A model generated the notes under the pieces. It searched no databases. It was not told the DNA's origin and saw nothing but the letters and a program-made list of their open reading frames with translations. Made by a program: the position numbers and the translations under genes. Shown here piece by piece: positions 47,279 through 57,296 of a DNA stretch of 64,000 bases. The first letter of the stretch is position 1. Each line of letters starts with the position of its first letter. The DNA comes from Candidatus Methanoxibalbensis ujae (GTDB lineage Archaea > Halobacteriota > Syntropharchaeia > Alkanophagales > Methanospirareceae): contig JAOQIN010000006.1 of NCBI GenBank assembly GCA_026134085.1, forward strand, positions 1 to 64,000, given 5' to 3'.

Positions 47279-48928
47279 TCAACTGCTGACGCGTTTTATC
47301 CATATGATCTCCTCATATAGGGGAACATGCAGATGATAATCTGCGACATTCGCCTTTATTCCTATGTTATGAATGCCGCTCGTCATTGGTATCCATGTGA
47401 TGTTCATGCATCCCGGTATAACACCGTCAGCTATTGCATATTCGTCAACGATCACTGAATAATTGCCTTCCTTTCCGAAGGAGGATACATGCATTCCGAC
47501 GGGCGACCCTATGTATGAGGGCTGTGGCTTGCTGAGCGTGATTCCGAAATGAAGAATCACATCGACAGAAACATAAGGGAAGTGCGTTTTACGCTCTTCA
47601 CCGTCTTTGAAGTATGATGTATATGAGTCCTCTGACACCACATTCACGGTTTTTTCACCGTGCACCTCTATGCTGCATCCTGATGTTGATTCTGTGATGT
47701 CCGGTGCGACATCATCAAATGAAACTGAAGGCAGCACATCAAACTCAACACACCATGATCTGTTCTCATCGTTCAGATCGCCAACGAACCATTGCACTGT
47801 GTTTTCAGTTGATATGTCAGGAGCAACAGATGCGTTTCCAATGTATGTGACATTTGATGGCGGCACATAGACAACACGAACATTCTTTGCGGTCTCTTTT
47901 ATCTCCGTCACTATCTGATTGTATATCTCCACGAGGTCGTTGCTGTCAGGAGCAAAGTAGTAGTGGTCCTCTGATGTTGCGATCTCCTGCAATGTCTCTT
48001 CGTCCGCATCGCTTCCGAAACCTATCGCGTATATTATGATGCCCTCCGATTTTGCAGCATCAGCTGCCTTCAATGCAGCAATTCTCGCCGTCTGACTTCT
48101 GTCGGGAACCCAGTCGCTCGGCATGTATGCGAGGAGCGAATCGGGCTCTACAGGCGCCATGGTCGCAATGCCGTCCGACATAAGCACTATTACTTTCAAG
48201 TGGCTTGCATTTCCGGACTCATTGAACATTTTCCTCGCCGCATTTATACCACCTGCTATGTTCGTCCCTCCTCTGGCTCTGTAACTGCTCACAGTATTAT
48301 GCAGCAGTGCTTTATCTCTCGTGAAAACAGCATCTATATTTGCGTCTGAATATCCGTTACCATAGTAATCGTGATACTGCGAGGGACTGCATTTTGAAGT
48401 ATCGTTGAAACATTCATATGGATGAAAGGGAGATGATCCGTTGACCTCCTGTTCAACCCATCTGTCCCATGTATCCTCGCTGTACAGCCTGTCGGCATTG
48501 CTGAATGAAGCCAGTCCTATGTACATATCGTCTGACGCAAGGTCAATGAATGTGTGAAGTGCTTCTTTCGCCGCGTCTATCTTTCCGTCTCTGTTCATAC
48601 TCCCTGAAAGGTCAGTGACAAGAACAACATCCACTCCCCTGTATTCAGTGTCTGAGATCGTTGATTCAACACATAACCTCACCCTCACGCCACTTCCAAT
48701 ATCCGCCTCAGGTGGCATCACAGACGCGTTGACCGTGATGTTCCCGTCCCCCCCACCTCCATCAGTGAGAACCGCCGAGGATGGCGTCACAGCGATCAAT
48801 GATATCACAATTATAATCATGACAGGTGCAACAGCGGAAAACGCCGCCGACAAACGGCGCCCCTCACTCCCGCGGGCAAATCCCACAAAACACCTCATCA
48901 AAAAACCTGTTTTTCCCCTCATCATCAC
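47279..48928 (-). CDS. Secreted von Willebrand factor type A domain protein
   Basis: N-terminal TM/signal; MIDAS 'DVVLVTDLSGSMNRDGKIDAAKEAL', 'GGTNIAGGINAARKMF', 'KVIVLMSDG'. Confidence 0.88.
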   Translation of the reverse strand: MMMRGKTGFLMRCFVGFARGSEGRRLSAAFSAVAPVMIIIVISLIAVTPSSAVLTDGGGGDGNITVNASVMPPEADIGSGVRVRLCVESTISDTEYRGVDVVLVTDLSGSMNRDGKIDAAKEALHTFIDLASDDMYIGLASFSNADRLYSEDTWDRWVEQEVNGSSPFHPYECFNDTSKCSPSQYHDYYGNGYSDANIDAVFTRDKALLHNTVSSYRARGGTNIAGGINAARKMFNESGNASHLKVIVLMSDGIATMAPVEPDSLLAYMPSDWVPDRSQTARIAALKAADAAKSEGIIIYAIGFGSDADEETLQEIATSEDHYYFAPDSNDLVEIYNQIVTEIKETAKNVRVVYVPPSNVTYIGNASVAPDISTENTVQWFVGDLNDENRSWCVEFDVLPSVSFDDVAPDITESTSGCSIEVHGEKTVNVVSEDSYTSYFKDGEERKTHFPYVSVDVILHFGITLSKPQPSYIGSPVGMHVSSFGKEGNYSVIVDEYAIADGVIPGCMNITWIPMTSGIHNIGIKANVADYHLHVPLYEEIIWIKRVSS

Positions 48929-49090
48929 AATATTTTATCAAATATCTTATAAATAGCTTTCTATTAACAATAATATCACCTTAGCTGGAGGAAATAGTTA
49001 AATTATTTTTGAGAGTTTGAATCAGTTTCTTGTTGGAATAGGAGTTTAATTGTGAAATCGAATTGCGAACATTGGAAAATATAATGTAAA

Positions 49091-49327
49091 ATGTTCAAAA
49101 TAATGAGAATAATAAGCAGAATATCGGATCTGGATGGGTTGCTTGCGGTCTCCGAGGCATGGCGCATAGCGAGGGCGGGCGATCTCAGAGGCGGGATCAG
49201 AGAGAACCATTGGCTGCGCTGTCACACTCGCTCCTCATCCAATGCAGTTCAAGCTCAGCAAAAGCGGGTAGATGAGGGAGCACAAATAGAGGAAATGGAG
49301 GAAATGGAGGAGAGGAGAAAAAAATGA
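49091..49327 (+). CDS. Possible small leader protein upstream of rtcA
   Basis: Stop overlaps the rtcA start (ATGA); no recognisable domain, could be spurious. Confidence 0.25.
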   Translation: MFKIMRIISRISDLDGLLAVSEAWRIARAGDLRGGIRENHWLRCHTRSSSNAVQAQQKRVDEGAQIEEMEEMEERRKK

Positions 49328-50424
49328 TAGAGATTGACGGCTCTTTCGGGGAGGGAGGAGGTCAGATAATAAGAACAGCGGTTGCGCTATCCGCAATCAC
49401 CGGTGAGGAAGTGGAGATATACAACATAAGAGCGAATCGTCCTAATCCCGGGCTTCAGGCACAGCATTTGAATGCGGTTAAGACTGTTGCTGAGATGACG
49501 AATGCGAATGTTGAGGGCTTGAAACTGCGCTCAAAACGCCTGAGATTCTCGCCAGAGAGTCCGGAAGCGTTGAAAAAGGATATTGATATAGGAACTGCGG
49601 GCAGCATAACTCTGTTGCTTCAGTGCGTTGTTCCAGTTGCGTTATTTGCCAATGGGACAACTGAACTGACAGTAAGGGGGGGAACTGATGTGAGGTGGTC
49701 GCCTCCGATAGACTTTTATCGCTTTCTATTTGTGAGAGCGATTTCTGAGATGGGGTGTGATGTTGAGATTTCGCTTATAAAGCGGGGATATTATCCGAGG
49801 GGTGGCGGTGTTGTTCGCGTGCGTGTGAAGCCTGTGCGGAAGTTGAGCGGTTTCTTCGTGATGGAAGAGACCGTCAATGATGTGAGGGGAATCTCCCACT
49901 GCCGTGGATTGCCCGCGCATGTCGCATCCCGTCAGGCAAATTCCGCAAGAGAGATACTCAGTGAGCACGGATACCGCACCGACATTCTTGTGGAGACCTC
50001 CGATGAGAATGGCGGAGGACTCAGTGAGAGCGATGGTTATGGTGGTGGAAGCGTTGATAGGAGCGTCAGAGGGATGAGCGGGAGCAGAAAAAGAAAAAGT
50101 AAGGAAGGAGTGGGGAGCGGAATCACGCTTTGGCGAAATTACAAGAGTGGAAGTGCGCTTGGAGAGCCCGGAAAGCCAGCTGAAGAAGTGGGGAGAGATG
50201 CGGCATTCTCTCTTCTACGCGAATTGGAATCAGAATCAACAGTTGATGTGCATCTTGCGGACCAGCTCATACCGTATATCGCACTTTCAGATGAACATTC
50301 AGCATTCAAAGTTCGTGAGATAACAGGACATCTTCGCACGAATATATACATTGTGGAGAAGTTCCTGCAAAAGAAAATCAGCATAAAAAAGGAGGAGAGT
50401 TTCATCATTGAATGTTGTGACTGA
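49324..50424 (+). CDS. rtcA: RNA 3'-terminal phosphate cyclase
   Basis: 'IEIDGSFGEGGGQIIRTAVALSAITG', 'RPNPGLQAQHLNAVK', 'RGYYPRGGGVVRV', 'RGLPAHVASRQ'. Confidence 0.94.
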   Translation: MIEIDGSFGEGGGQIIRTAVALSAITGEEVEIYNIRANRPNPGLQAQHLNAVKTVAEMTNANVEGLKLRSKRLRFSPESPEALKKDIDIGTAGSITLLLQCVVPVALFANGTTELTVRGGTDVRWSPPIDFYRFLFVRAISEMGCDVEISLIKRGYYPRGGGVVRVRVKPVRKLSGFFVMEETVNDVRGISHCRGLPAHVASRQANSAREILSEHGYRTDILVETSDENGGGLSESDGYGGGSVDRSVRGMSGSRKRKSKEGVGSGITLWRNYKSGSALGEPGKPAEEVGRDAAFSLLRELESESTVDVHLADQLIPYIALSDEHSAFKVREITGHLRTNIYIVEKFLQKKISIKKEESFIIECCD

Positions 50425-50505
50425 ACATGGCTGTCCTCAACAGAAACAATTTTGACAAACAGCTGGCGGCAGGTGGACGCCAATGTGGCGTCAATGTGGT
50501 GAGTG

Positions 50506-51207
50506 TTATTCCTCAATGACCTTCACACCGAACTCCCGCATGAAAAAGGCGATCCCCTCCTCACGCGTTATCATATGTTTTCTCGGCAGTTTTCTGCGCT
50601 GTATCCTGCGATATTTTATTCTGAATCCTGCTCTTTTGAGCGATACTGAGACATCCATCCCCAGTATTCCGACAGCGGGATCGTATGGGATGCCGAGGTC
50701 TGTGTGCTCCTCAATTCCGAACGAGAGATTGCCAAAATTGTCAAACTGGCTCTCATAAATGCGGTTCTGTATCCTGAACACATCTCTCAAAAATTTCACC
50801 GCACGCTCCTTCCGCAGTGTCACCTTGCAGCCTATTGGCTCTCCTCTCTTTATGCCAAAGGGTTGAATTGTGCGCTTTGCAAGAGTCTCAACAGGCTTCT
50901 GACCTGTTATGCGCTCAAGTATTTTTTCAGCATTCTTCAACTTCTCACCGCTCTGCCCGACACCTATGTTTATGACAACCTTGTCTATCTCAACCCGTCT
51001 CATGGGATTCTCCTCCCTGCCCGCCTTCCTCTCAGCAGCTCTCTCATCGCTCACTTTCTCATCTTTCTGCTTCTCGCGCTCCTCAGCCTCCGCTGTGAGC
51101 TCCTCTGTGTCTTCAACAATCTCTTCAGCCTCTCTCTCAATTTCTTCATCAGACCCAATTTCCGCTGCATTCTCTTCTGAGACAGAGCTTCCTGCTTCTT
51201 CCGTCAT
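50506..51207 (-). CDS. rpl5: 50S ribosomal protein L5 (uL5) with acidic N-terminal extension
   Basis: 'KVVINIGVGQSGEKLKNAEKILERITGQKPVETLAKRTI...FGIKRGEPIGCKVTLR'; start at a Met preceded by GGAGGGAG. Confidence 0.92.
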   Translation of the reverse strand: MTEEAGSSVSEENAAEIGSDEEIEREAEEIVEDTEELTAEAEEREKQKDEKVSDERAAERKAGREENPMRRVEIDKVVINIGVGQSGEKLKNAEKILERITGQKPVETLAKRTIQPFGIKRGEPIGCKVTLRKERAVKFLRDVFRIQNRIYESQFDNFGNLSFGIEEHTDLGIPYDPAVGILGMDVSVSLKRAGFRIKYRRIQRRKLPRKHMITREEGIAFFMREFGVKVIEE

Positions 51208-51264
51208 CTTCCCATCTCCCTCCTCAGCGAGTTGCGCAAACATCCGCTCAGCACATCACGCATG

Positions 51265-52032
51265 TCACGCCAATGAGATGCCGGGCACTTCTATTTTATC
51301 AGTGCCTATCACAAACACATAGTCCTCTATCGTCTCAAACGCTCCAACAGCCCCCTCGCTGCCGCTCTCAGCGGACAGTCCCCTGCAGAATCCGAGACCT
51401 TCTATCCTCACGATGTTCGGTTCCGAGCTCCTCCTTATCTCCCGCGATATCACCCTGCCGATTCGCGTGGTATGCCTGCCGCCAAACACGATTACATTGC
51501 TTCCCTGTTTGAAAGGGAGATGTCTGACAACACTTCCGTCATCCAGAGAGATCAGCAGTGAATCGAGCGTCTTCACCTCCCTTCCAAATTCGTTATCGCA
51601 TATCATGTTCCTTCCATCATGCATATTCAACTGAATTCTTCCACCTTTCAGCACAACTTTACCGCGAACTTTGCACAGTTTCATATTGGCATCTTTTTCA
51701 TCTATGCCGATCAGTGTGAGAATGCCTCTTCTATCCATCAACATCACATAATGCTCATTCAATCGCGGTATGGAAATCACATCAAAAATGCCAACGGGAA
51801 ATTTGTAGTTCTTCCTGACTCTCCCGTTCACGATTATGTGACCCTCCACCAGTATTTTCCTTGCCTCTCTGCTGTTATCCGCGAGTTTCAGCACATCTCT
51901 GACCAACATAAGCAGAGGCATGCTCCTGTCCTTCGGATGAGGTCCTGGCATGGGCTTCACTGTCCAGTGGGATCTCTTCCTCTCCAGTGGCCAGCTGGAT
52001 GGTGCGGATATACGCTTCTGATGCCTGCTCAT
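51265..52032 (-). CDS. rps4e: 30S ribosomal protein S4e
   Basis: 'QKRISAPSSWPLERKRSHWTVKPMPGPHPKDRSMPLLMLVRDVLKLADNSREARKIL'. Confidence 0.96.
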   Translation of the reverse strand: MSRHQKRISAPSSWPLERKRSHWTVKPMPGPHPKDRSMPLLMLVRDVLKLADNSREARKILVEGHIIVNGRVRKNYKFPVGIFDVISIPRLNEHYVMLMDRRGILTLIGIDEKDANMKLCKVRGKVVLKGGRIQLNMHDGRNMICDNEFGREVKTLDSLLISLDDGSVVRHLPFKQGSNVIVFGGRHTTRIGRVISREIRRSSEPNIVRIEGLGFCRGLSAESGSEGAVGAFETIEDYVFVIGTDKIEVPGISLA

Positions 52033-52195
52033 ACATTCTTCATGTGATCTCCTATCTTAAAAAAATGTGCCACAGCAGACTCCAACAGCACAGGCGGCCT
52101 CCTCAAACTGATGATAAATCTCCTTTATGATCCCACAATTCTCTGATCTTCCGATCCTCCGATCCTGCAATCCCGTACAACAATCCCATACAGAA

Positions 52196-52295
52196 TTGGA
52201 AAATACAAAAAGAAACAAAAAGAAAAGAATAAAGAAGAGGAAAGGGAAAAAAGAAAAAAAGAAAGAGGGAAAGAGGAAGGGAGAGGGAGTGAGAG
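52196..52295. repeat. Polypurine leader tract
   Basis: Nearly uninterrupted A/G run upstream of the rubrerythrin ORF. Confidence 0.85.
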
Positions 52296-52299
52296 GGAA

Positions 52300-52872
52300 A
52301 TGGGGACGCTTGAGAATATTGTCAAGGCATTCACAGGGGAGAGTATGGCAAGGAACCGCTACACATTTTATGCTAAAGTGGCGAGAGATGAGGGTTTTGT
52401 TTTCGTATCAAATGTTTTCATTGAGACCGCGGACAATGAAAAGGAGCATGCTGAGACGCTTTTTGATATGATTCAGCGTTTGAAAAAAGAGTATTCGGCG
52501 ATTGCAGTGCCTGTGGAGGTTCCTTTGACACTGGGGAGCACTTCAGAAAATCTGAAGGCTGCGATAGAGGGGGAGAACTACGAGCATACGAAGATGTATC
52601 CTGAATTTGCCGATGAGGCGGAGCGGGAGGGGTTGAGCGACATTGCAGAGAAATTGAGGGCGATCGCAACAGCCGAGAAGCATCACGAGGATCGCTTCAG
52701 AAAAATTCTTGATGCAGTTGAAAGTGGAACAATGTTCAGGCGTGACGGGGAGATCGCCTGGGTCTGCCTTGAGTGCGGTTATATACATTATGGGACGGAA
52801 CCTCCTGAGGAATGTCCATCTTGCGGTCATTCACGGGATTATTATGTTGCGATGGAGTTTCTCTGCCTGTGA
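52300..52872 (+). CDS. rbr: Rubrerythrin
   Basis: Di-iron motifs (ESMARNRY, ETADNEKEHAE, EGENYEHTKMY, EKHHEDRF) plus rubredoxin-like 'WVCLECGYIHYGTEPPEECPSCGH'. Confidence 0.95.
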   Translation: MGTLENIVKAFTGESMARNRYTFYAKVARDEGFVFVSNVFIETADNEKEHAETLFDMIQRLKKEYSAIAVPVEVPLTLGSTSENLKAAIEGENYEHTKMYPEFADEAEREGLSDIAEKLRAIATAEKHHEDRFRKILDAVESGTMFRRDGEIAWVCLECGYIHYGTEPPEECPSCGHSRDYYVAMEFLCL

Positions 52873-52909
52873 TGCTGTGCGTAAAAAGTAGAGCAGCGGA
52901 GGTGCGAGC

Positions 52910-53425
52910 TCATAAGAGCTCTGCACCTTTTTCAATGACAATTTTGCAGGGAGTTGGAAGTTTGTAAGATGCACGCTTCAGCGCCTCTCTTGCAGACTCA
53001 TAGTTTTCAGGGTAAACACGCACGCTCATTATGCTCTGCCCGGCTTTGACGCGTGCGGCTGTTCCGACAGGTCTTCCGAACGCCCTTCGCATTCCGCTTG
53101 AAATTCTGTCAGCGCCCGCTCCCACTGCCAATTTGTGTTCACGCAGCACATGATGTGGATACACACGCACTTTGAAGTGGTAATTGTTGCGACCCACGCG
53201 GCGCATGAGATACTTGTTTGCTGAGATCCTCGCGGATTCAAGCGCGTTGTGTCTTATCTGACACGCTTCTTCAGAGACGAGTGATACCGTGACTGGAAAA
53301 TCGGCATTTGGATTGCCCATGTCAAAAATCATGATCTTGCTCCCCGGAACACCTCTCATATACTCTCTGCGCACATATGCCTTCCCATCAAGCCTTCTAT
53401 ACATGCGTGCTGGCTTCCTCGCCAT
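52910..53425 (-). CDS. rpl10e: 50S ribosomal protein L10e (uL16)
   Basis: '[29 protein letters not shown]', '[23 protein letters not shown]'. Confidence 0.95.
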   Translation of the reverse strand: MARKPARMYRRLDGKAYVRREYMRGVPGSKIMIFDMGNPNADFPVTVSLVSEEACQIRHNALESARISANKYLMRRVGRNNYHFKVRVYPHHVLREHKLAVGAGADRISSGMRRAFGRPVGTAARVKAGQSIMSVRVYPENYESAREALKRASYKLPTPCKIVIEKGAELL

Positions 53426-53515
53426 CTATCTCGCCTCCTTTCCACTTCATCTTCCACATTTCCTTCTCCCTTCCCATTTTTCTCTTCTCATTTTAACTTT
53501 CTGTTGCTGCCAAGT

Positions 53516-53535
53516 CCCCTTGCGAAAGCGAGGGG
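53516..53535. repeat. Perfect 8-bp-stem hairpin with GAAA loop (one G-T pair), candidate IS200/605 left-end structure
   Basis: CCCCTTGC-GAAA-GCGAGGGG. Confidence 0.45.
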
Positions 53536-53609
53536 ATACAGCAGAGGAGGCGGAAGGGGGAAGGATGGATGTAAGTTTTATATTAGTTCAAGCAAGAAAA
53601 ATGTAACTA

Positions 53610-53975
53610 TGAAATACAAACTTAAGGAGCTCATTCAGTCCACTCTCTTCACTATCACCTCATCTTCGTAGTAAAGTATCGCAGAAAAGTATTCACAAAC
53701 GATAAAATCATTGATTTTCTCAAACAGAAAACGAAATTTCAGGGACTTTCGATGTTGAAGTTCTCGCAATAGAATGTGATGTCGATCACATCCATATCTT
53801 ATTCAAAACAAACTCTGGACATCCCTAAATCAACGCTCTGAAAACGATAACTTCAAGGGAGATAAGGCGGAAGTTCCCAGAAGAAGAAGCTGTGGAAAAA
53901 CGTCTTCTCGTCATACTTCTTAGCGACAACTGGACAGGTTACATTAGATGTTCTGAACGTGGAATCGCAAGGTGA
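53610..53975 (+). pseudogene. tnpA: IS200/IS605 TnpA (Y1 HUH transposase) relic
   Basis: Broken frames encode 'LAIECDVDHIHILFKT' (HUH), 'INALKTITSREIRRKFPEE', and out of frame 'SSYFLATTGQVTLDVL'. Confidence 0.8.
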
Positions 53976-55088
53976 AAACGATGCTGATTAGCTACAAATT
54001 CCGCATCTATCCTTCGAAGACAGCTGAAACAAGACTAAATGAACAGCTTGAGTTATGTCGCCGCTTATACAATAAGCTGCTTGAAGAAGTCAACAAGGCA
54101 AGAAAAAAGGGTAGAAAGATAAATTGGAAATATACTCAAGCTCTAATCGTAAAGCTGAAGCAAGAGAGGCCAGAGCTGAAGAATGCTCAAAAGTTTTGCA
54201 GATGGTGGATTATCAGCTAGGGTCAAATCGTTCAAAACCATGAACTTCAACCAGTCTGGCTTCAAAATTGAGAGAAAGAGGCTCATTCTTTCAAAAGTAG
54301 ATGAAATTCCGATAAAGCTTCATCGTCCGATTGATGGCAGGATCGGATAATCGTCAGGAGGACTAAAACTGGAAAGTGGTTCGCCATGGTGCAGGCTGAG
54401 GTTGATGAAGAACCTCTACCAAAAACGGGCAGAGTTGTAGCTTTGGACCAGGGTATTCATCACTTCTGCGTGGATTCAGACGGAATAGCTTTCGAGAATC
54501 CGAAGTTCATCGACAGAACGCTTGAGAAAATCAAGAAAGTTCAAAAAGAGCTGTCGAGAAAGCAGAAGGGATCACGAAAAAGAGAGAAAGTCAGGCTTAA
54601 GCTTGCAAAACTCCACGAGAAACTGAACAACCAGCGGTTGGATTTCCTGCACCTCGTTATTACATCAACAACTACGATGTAATCTGCGTTGAAGATCTGG
54701 ATGTGAAAGATTTAGTTGAAAATGGAAAATCCCCGACCCTGAACAGACACATTTACGATGCTGCTTGGTCCAAGTTCCTCTCACTGCTCGCCTTCAAGGC
54801 TGAAAGAGCTGGAAAGTGGTGAGGGTTGGGGCTGCAAATACTTCAAAGAGGTGTGCTAAATGTGGCTTTTTTGAGGATCTTTCTTTGAAAGATAGATGGT
54901 TTACCTGCCCAAGATGGGGAGGCGGACAGAGACTTCAACGCCTCCCTAAACATCTCAGATGTGGGGCTGGGACAGTCCCAACGCCTGTGGAGAGAGAACC
55001 TCTACCCTTCGTGATTCCCTATCGGAATGTGATCGAGGGGCAAGTTCTCTCTGTGAAGCGGGAAGCCCCTTCCGTCAGGGCGGGGTAG
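53972..55088 (+). pseudogene. tnpB: IS605-type TnpB relic with right-end sequence
   Basis: Three ORF fragments: 'MLISYKFRIYPSKTAETRLNEQLELCRRLYNKLLEE', 'GRVVALDQGIHHFCVDSDG...KKVQKELSRKQKGSRKREK', 'NTSKRCAKCGFFEDLSLKDRWFTCP'; ends 'gaagccccttccgtcagggcggggtagttcac'. Confidence 0.88.
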
Positions 55089-55093
55089 TTCAC

Positions 55094-55188
55094 TAACGCT
55101 TTGCGACGCCAATAACGCTTTGCGACGCCATTTGCGACGCCGACTCACTGAATCCGCTGTCACAATTACTGAATCCGCTGTCACAATT
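55094..55188. repeat. Two stacked tandem duplications (taacgctttgcgacgcc x2; actgaatccgctgtcacaatt x2)
   Basis: Copies at 55094 and 55113; exact 21-bp copies at 55147-55167 and 55168-55188. Confidence 0.92.
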
Positions 55189-55213
55189 AAATAAAACGCG
55201 AGGCAAATATAAC

Positions 55214-56044
55214 ATGATGAAGATAATAGGTGTTGATATAGGCGGCACGAACATAGATGTTGTTTTTTTCTCAGATGGGAAATATAGACATATAATGACT
55301 TTGCACACTGAAAATATTGATGATATCTGTGAAAAAATTCAGGAAACAGTGTCCATAATGGATGTTGATGCCGTCGGTATTGGTGTGGCTGCATGGTTGA
55401 AAAGCGGCAATATAATACATGCTCCCAATTTGCCATCGCCTGAAGCGCCTTTGAATCTCAGAGATGCGCTTGATGTCCCTGTGTTTCTGGACAATGATGC
55501 GAACTGCTTTGCTATGTTCGCACATGAGATTCTCGGTCATGCGAGCTTGCTCGCTGTCACTGTGGGCACGGGCATAGGCAGCGGCATAATAGTGAACGGA
55601 GAGATATACAGAGGTGGGGGGATAGCGGGCGAAATAGGACACTGGACAACGGGGAGAAGCTCGCGCTCTGACACTGGAAAACAGGAGAACCTGAGATGCA
55701 GATGCGGCGGAAAAGACCATCTTGAATGCTATTTCAGCGGATGGGCGCTTGAGCAGAAATATGGGAAGAGTGTGAAGGATCTCATGGCCGAAAATCGCAA
55801 TTTCATATATGAAACTGAGGGATTTGATGATTTTTGCAGAGCAATTGCGAACGCAGTCATGCTTCTTGATCCTTCAGCAGTTGTTTTTGGCGGCAGAATA
55901 GGGATGCAGTTTGATGCAAAAATTCTTGAAAACCGTATATATTGTTATCTAATGCGCGGTTTTCTGCCGAGAATAGAGGTATTAAAGGACGAAATTGCAG
56001 TTGCAAAGGGTGCATGCATACTTGCTGCATCCAGCATGCTGTGA
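55214..56044 (+). CDS. ROK-family sugar kinase
   Basis: 'IIGVDIGGTNIDVVFF', 'VFLDNDANCFA', 'VGTGIGSGIIVNGEIYRGGGIAGEIGHWT', 'CRCGGKDHLECY'. Confidence 0.93.
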   Translation: MMKIIGVDIGGTNIDVVFFSDGKYRHIMTLHTENIDDICEKIQETVSIMDVDAVGIGVAAWLKSGNIIHAPNLPSPEAPLNLRDALDVPVFLDNDANCFAMFAHEILGHASLLAVTVGTGIGSGIIVNGEIYRGGGIAGEIGHWTTGRSSRSDTGKQENLRCRCGGKDHLECYFSGWALEQKYGKSVKDLMAENRNFIYETEGFDDFCRAIANAVMLLDPSAVVFGGRIGMQFDAKILENRIYCYLMRGFLPRIEVLKDEIAVAKGACILAASSML

Positions 56045-56150
56045 TTGGTTGTGAGTGATGAGTGTGCTGCCGCTGTGTGAGTGAAATTGCTAAAGTATTT
56101 ATATGTTGAGTATATTGATAAATATTGTCCCATTTAGGAGGTGATAAATT

Positions 56151-57296
56151 ATGAGGACAGCGATTTTTGGGCAGGGATATGTGGCGTCTATACTTGCTGT
56201 GGGTCTTCAGCGTATAAAGGAGGGAGAGATAGGGTATGATGGCATACCTCTCACGGACATACCGAAGAGCATAGAGGACATTGAGATTGTGCTCTCGTTT
56301 GATGTTGATGAGCAAAAAGTCGGCAGGCGGCTTTCAGAGGTTGTGCGGTCGTATTGGAGTGTTGAGATGAGATTTGAGAACGATTACACGGTGAATATGG
56401 GTTATTCTCGGGGTTCTGCGAATGAGGATCTTGAGGAGACAGTGTGGCGTCTTGTTGATGAATACGAGCGTGCGGATGTGGAGATATTCGTCAACCTGAT
56501 AACAACGGAGAACGTGAGGCCCTTCTACAATGCCGCAGAGCTTGAGAAAGCGATAAAGGAGAATCTTTATGACAGAGTATCTCCATCACAGCTGTATTTT
56601 TACTCTGTCACGCAGTATGAGCGCCCATCGGTTTTCATAAACTGCATTCCAGCTCAGATAGCGAATGATCCCGCATGCGTTGATCTTGCAAGAAGGAACT
56701 TCTGCGTCATATTCGGTGATGACGGCGCAAGCGGTGCAACCCCTCTCACCGCTGACATCCTGGAACACATGCGGCAGAGAGGTCGGAGGGTGCTCTGCAT
56801 ATCTCAGTTCAACATAGGAGGGAACAGTGATTTCCTGAGTCTCATGGAGCCTGATAGGAATCAGGCGAAAGAGACAACGAAGAGCTCAATCGTTCGCGAT
56901 ATTCTGGGATATGATGTGCCTCACTTCATAAAACCAACGGGATATCTTGAGCCTCTCGGAGACAAGAAGTTCGTTGCGATGCACATACCGTACATCTCAT
57001 TCAACGGCGCTGAGGACGAGATAATGATAGTGGCACGCATAAACGACAGCCCGGCTCTCGCGGGCATGATAATAGACCTCATAAGACTCGGAAAAATAGC
57101 CATAGAGCGCGGTGAATACGGCACTATATATCCGATAAACGCGTTCTACATGAAAATGCCAGGTCCGAGGGAGGCCAAATCTATACCAAAAATCTTCGCA
57201 TTTGAGATGGTGAAATCGTGGATAGGCTATGAAAGCGTTGATATTGGCAGCAGGGAGAGGGAGGAGGTTGCAGAACCTGACAGCAGAGAAGCCTAA
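56151..57296 (+). CDS. ino1: myo-Inositol-1-phosphate synthase
   Basis: 'VASILAVGLQRIKEG', 'VIFGDDGASGATPLTADILEHM', 'QFNIGGNSDFLSL', 'KSSIVRDILGYDVPHFIKPTGYLEPLGDKKFVAMHI'. Confidence 0.9.
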   Translation: MRTAIFGQGYVASILAVGLQRIKEGEIGYDGIPLTDIPKSIEDIEIVLSFDVDEQKVGRRLSEVVRSYWSVEMRFENDYTVNMGYSRGSANEDLEETVWRLVDEYERADVEIFVNLITTENVRPFYNAAELEKAIKENLYDRVSPSQLYFYSVTQYERPSVFINCIPAQIANDPACVDLARRNFCVIFGDDGASGATPLTADILEHMRQRGRRVLCISQFNIGGNSDFLSLMEPDRNQAKETTKSSIVRDILGYDVPHFIKPTGYLEPLGDKKFVAMHIPYISFNGAEDEIMIVARINDSPALAGMIIDLIRLGKIAIERGEYGTIYPINAFYMKMPGPREAKSIPKIFAFEMVKSWIGYESVDIGSREREEVAEPDSREA

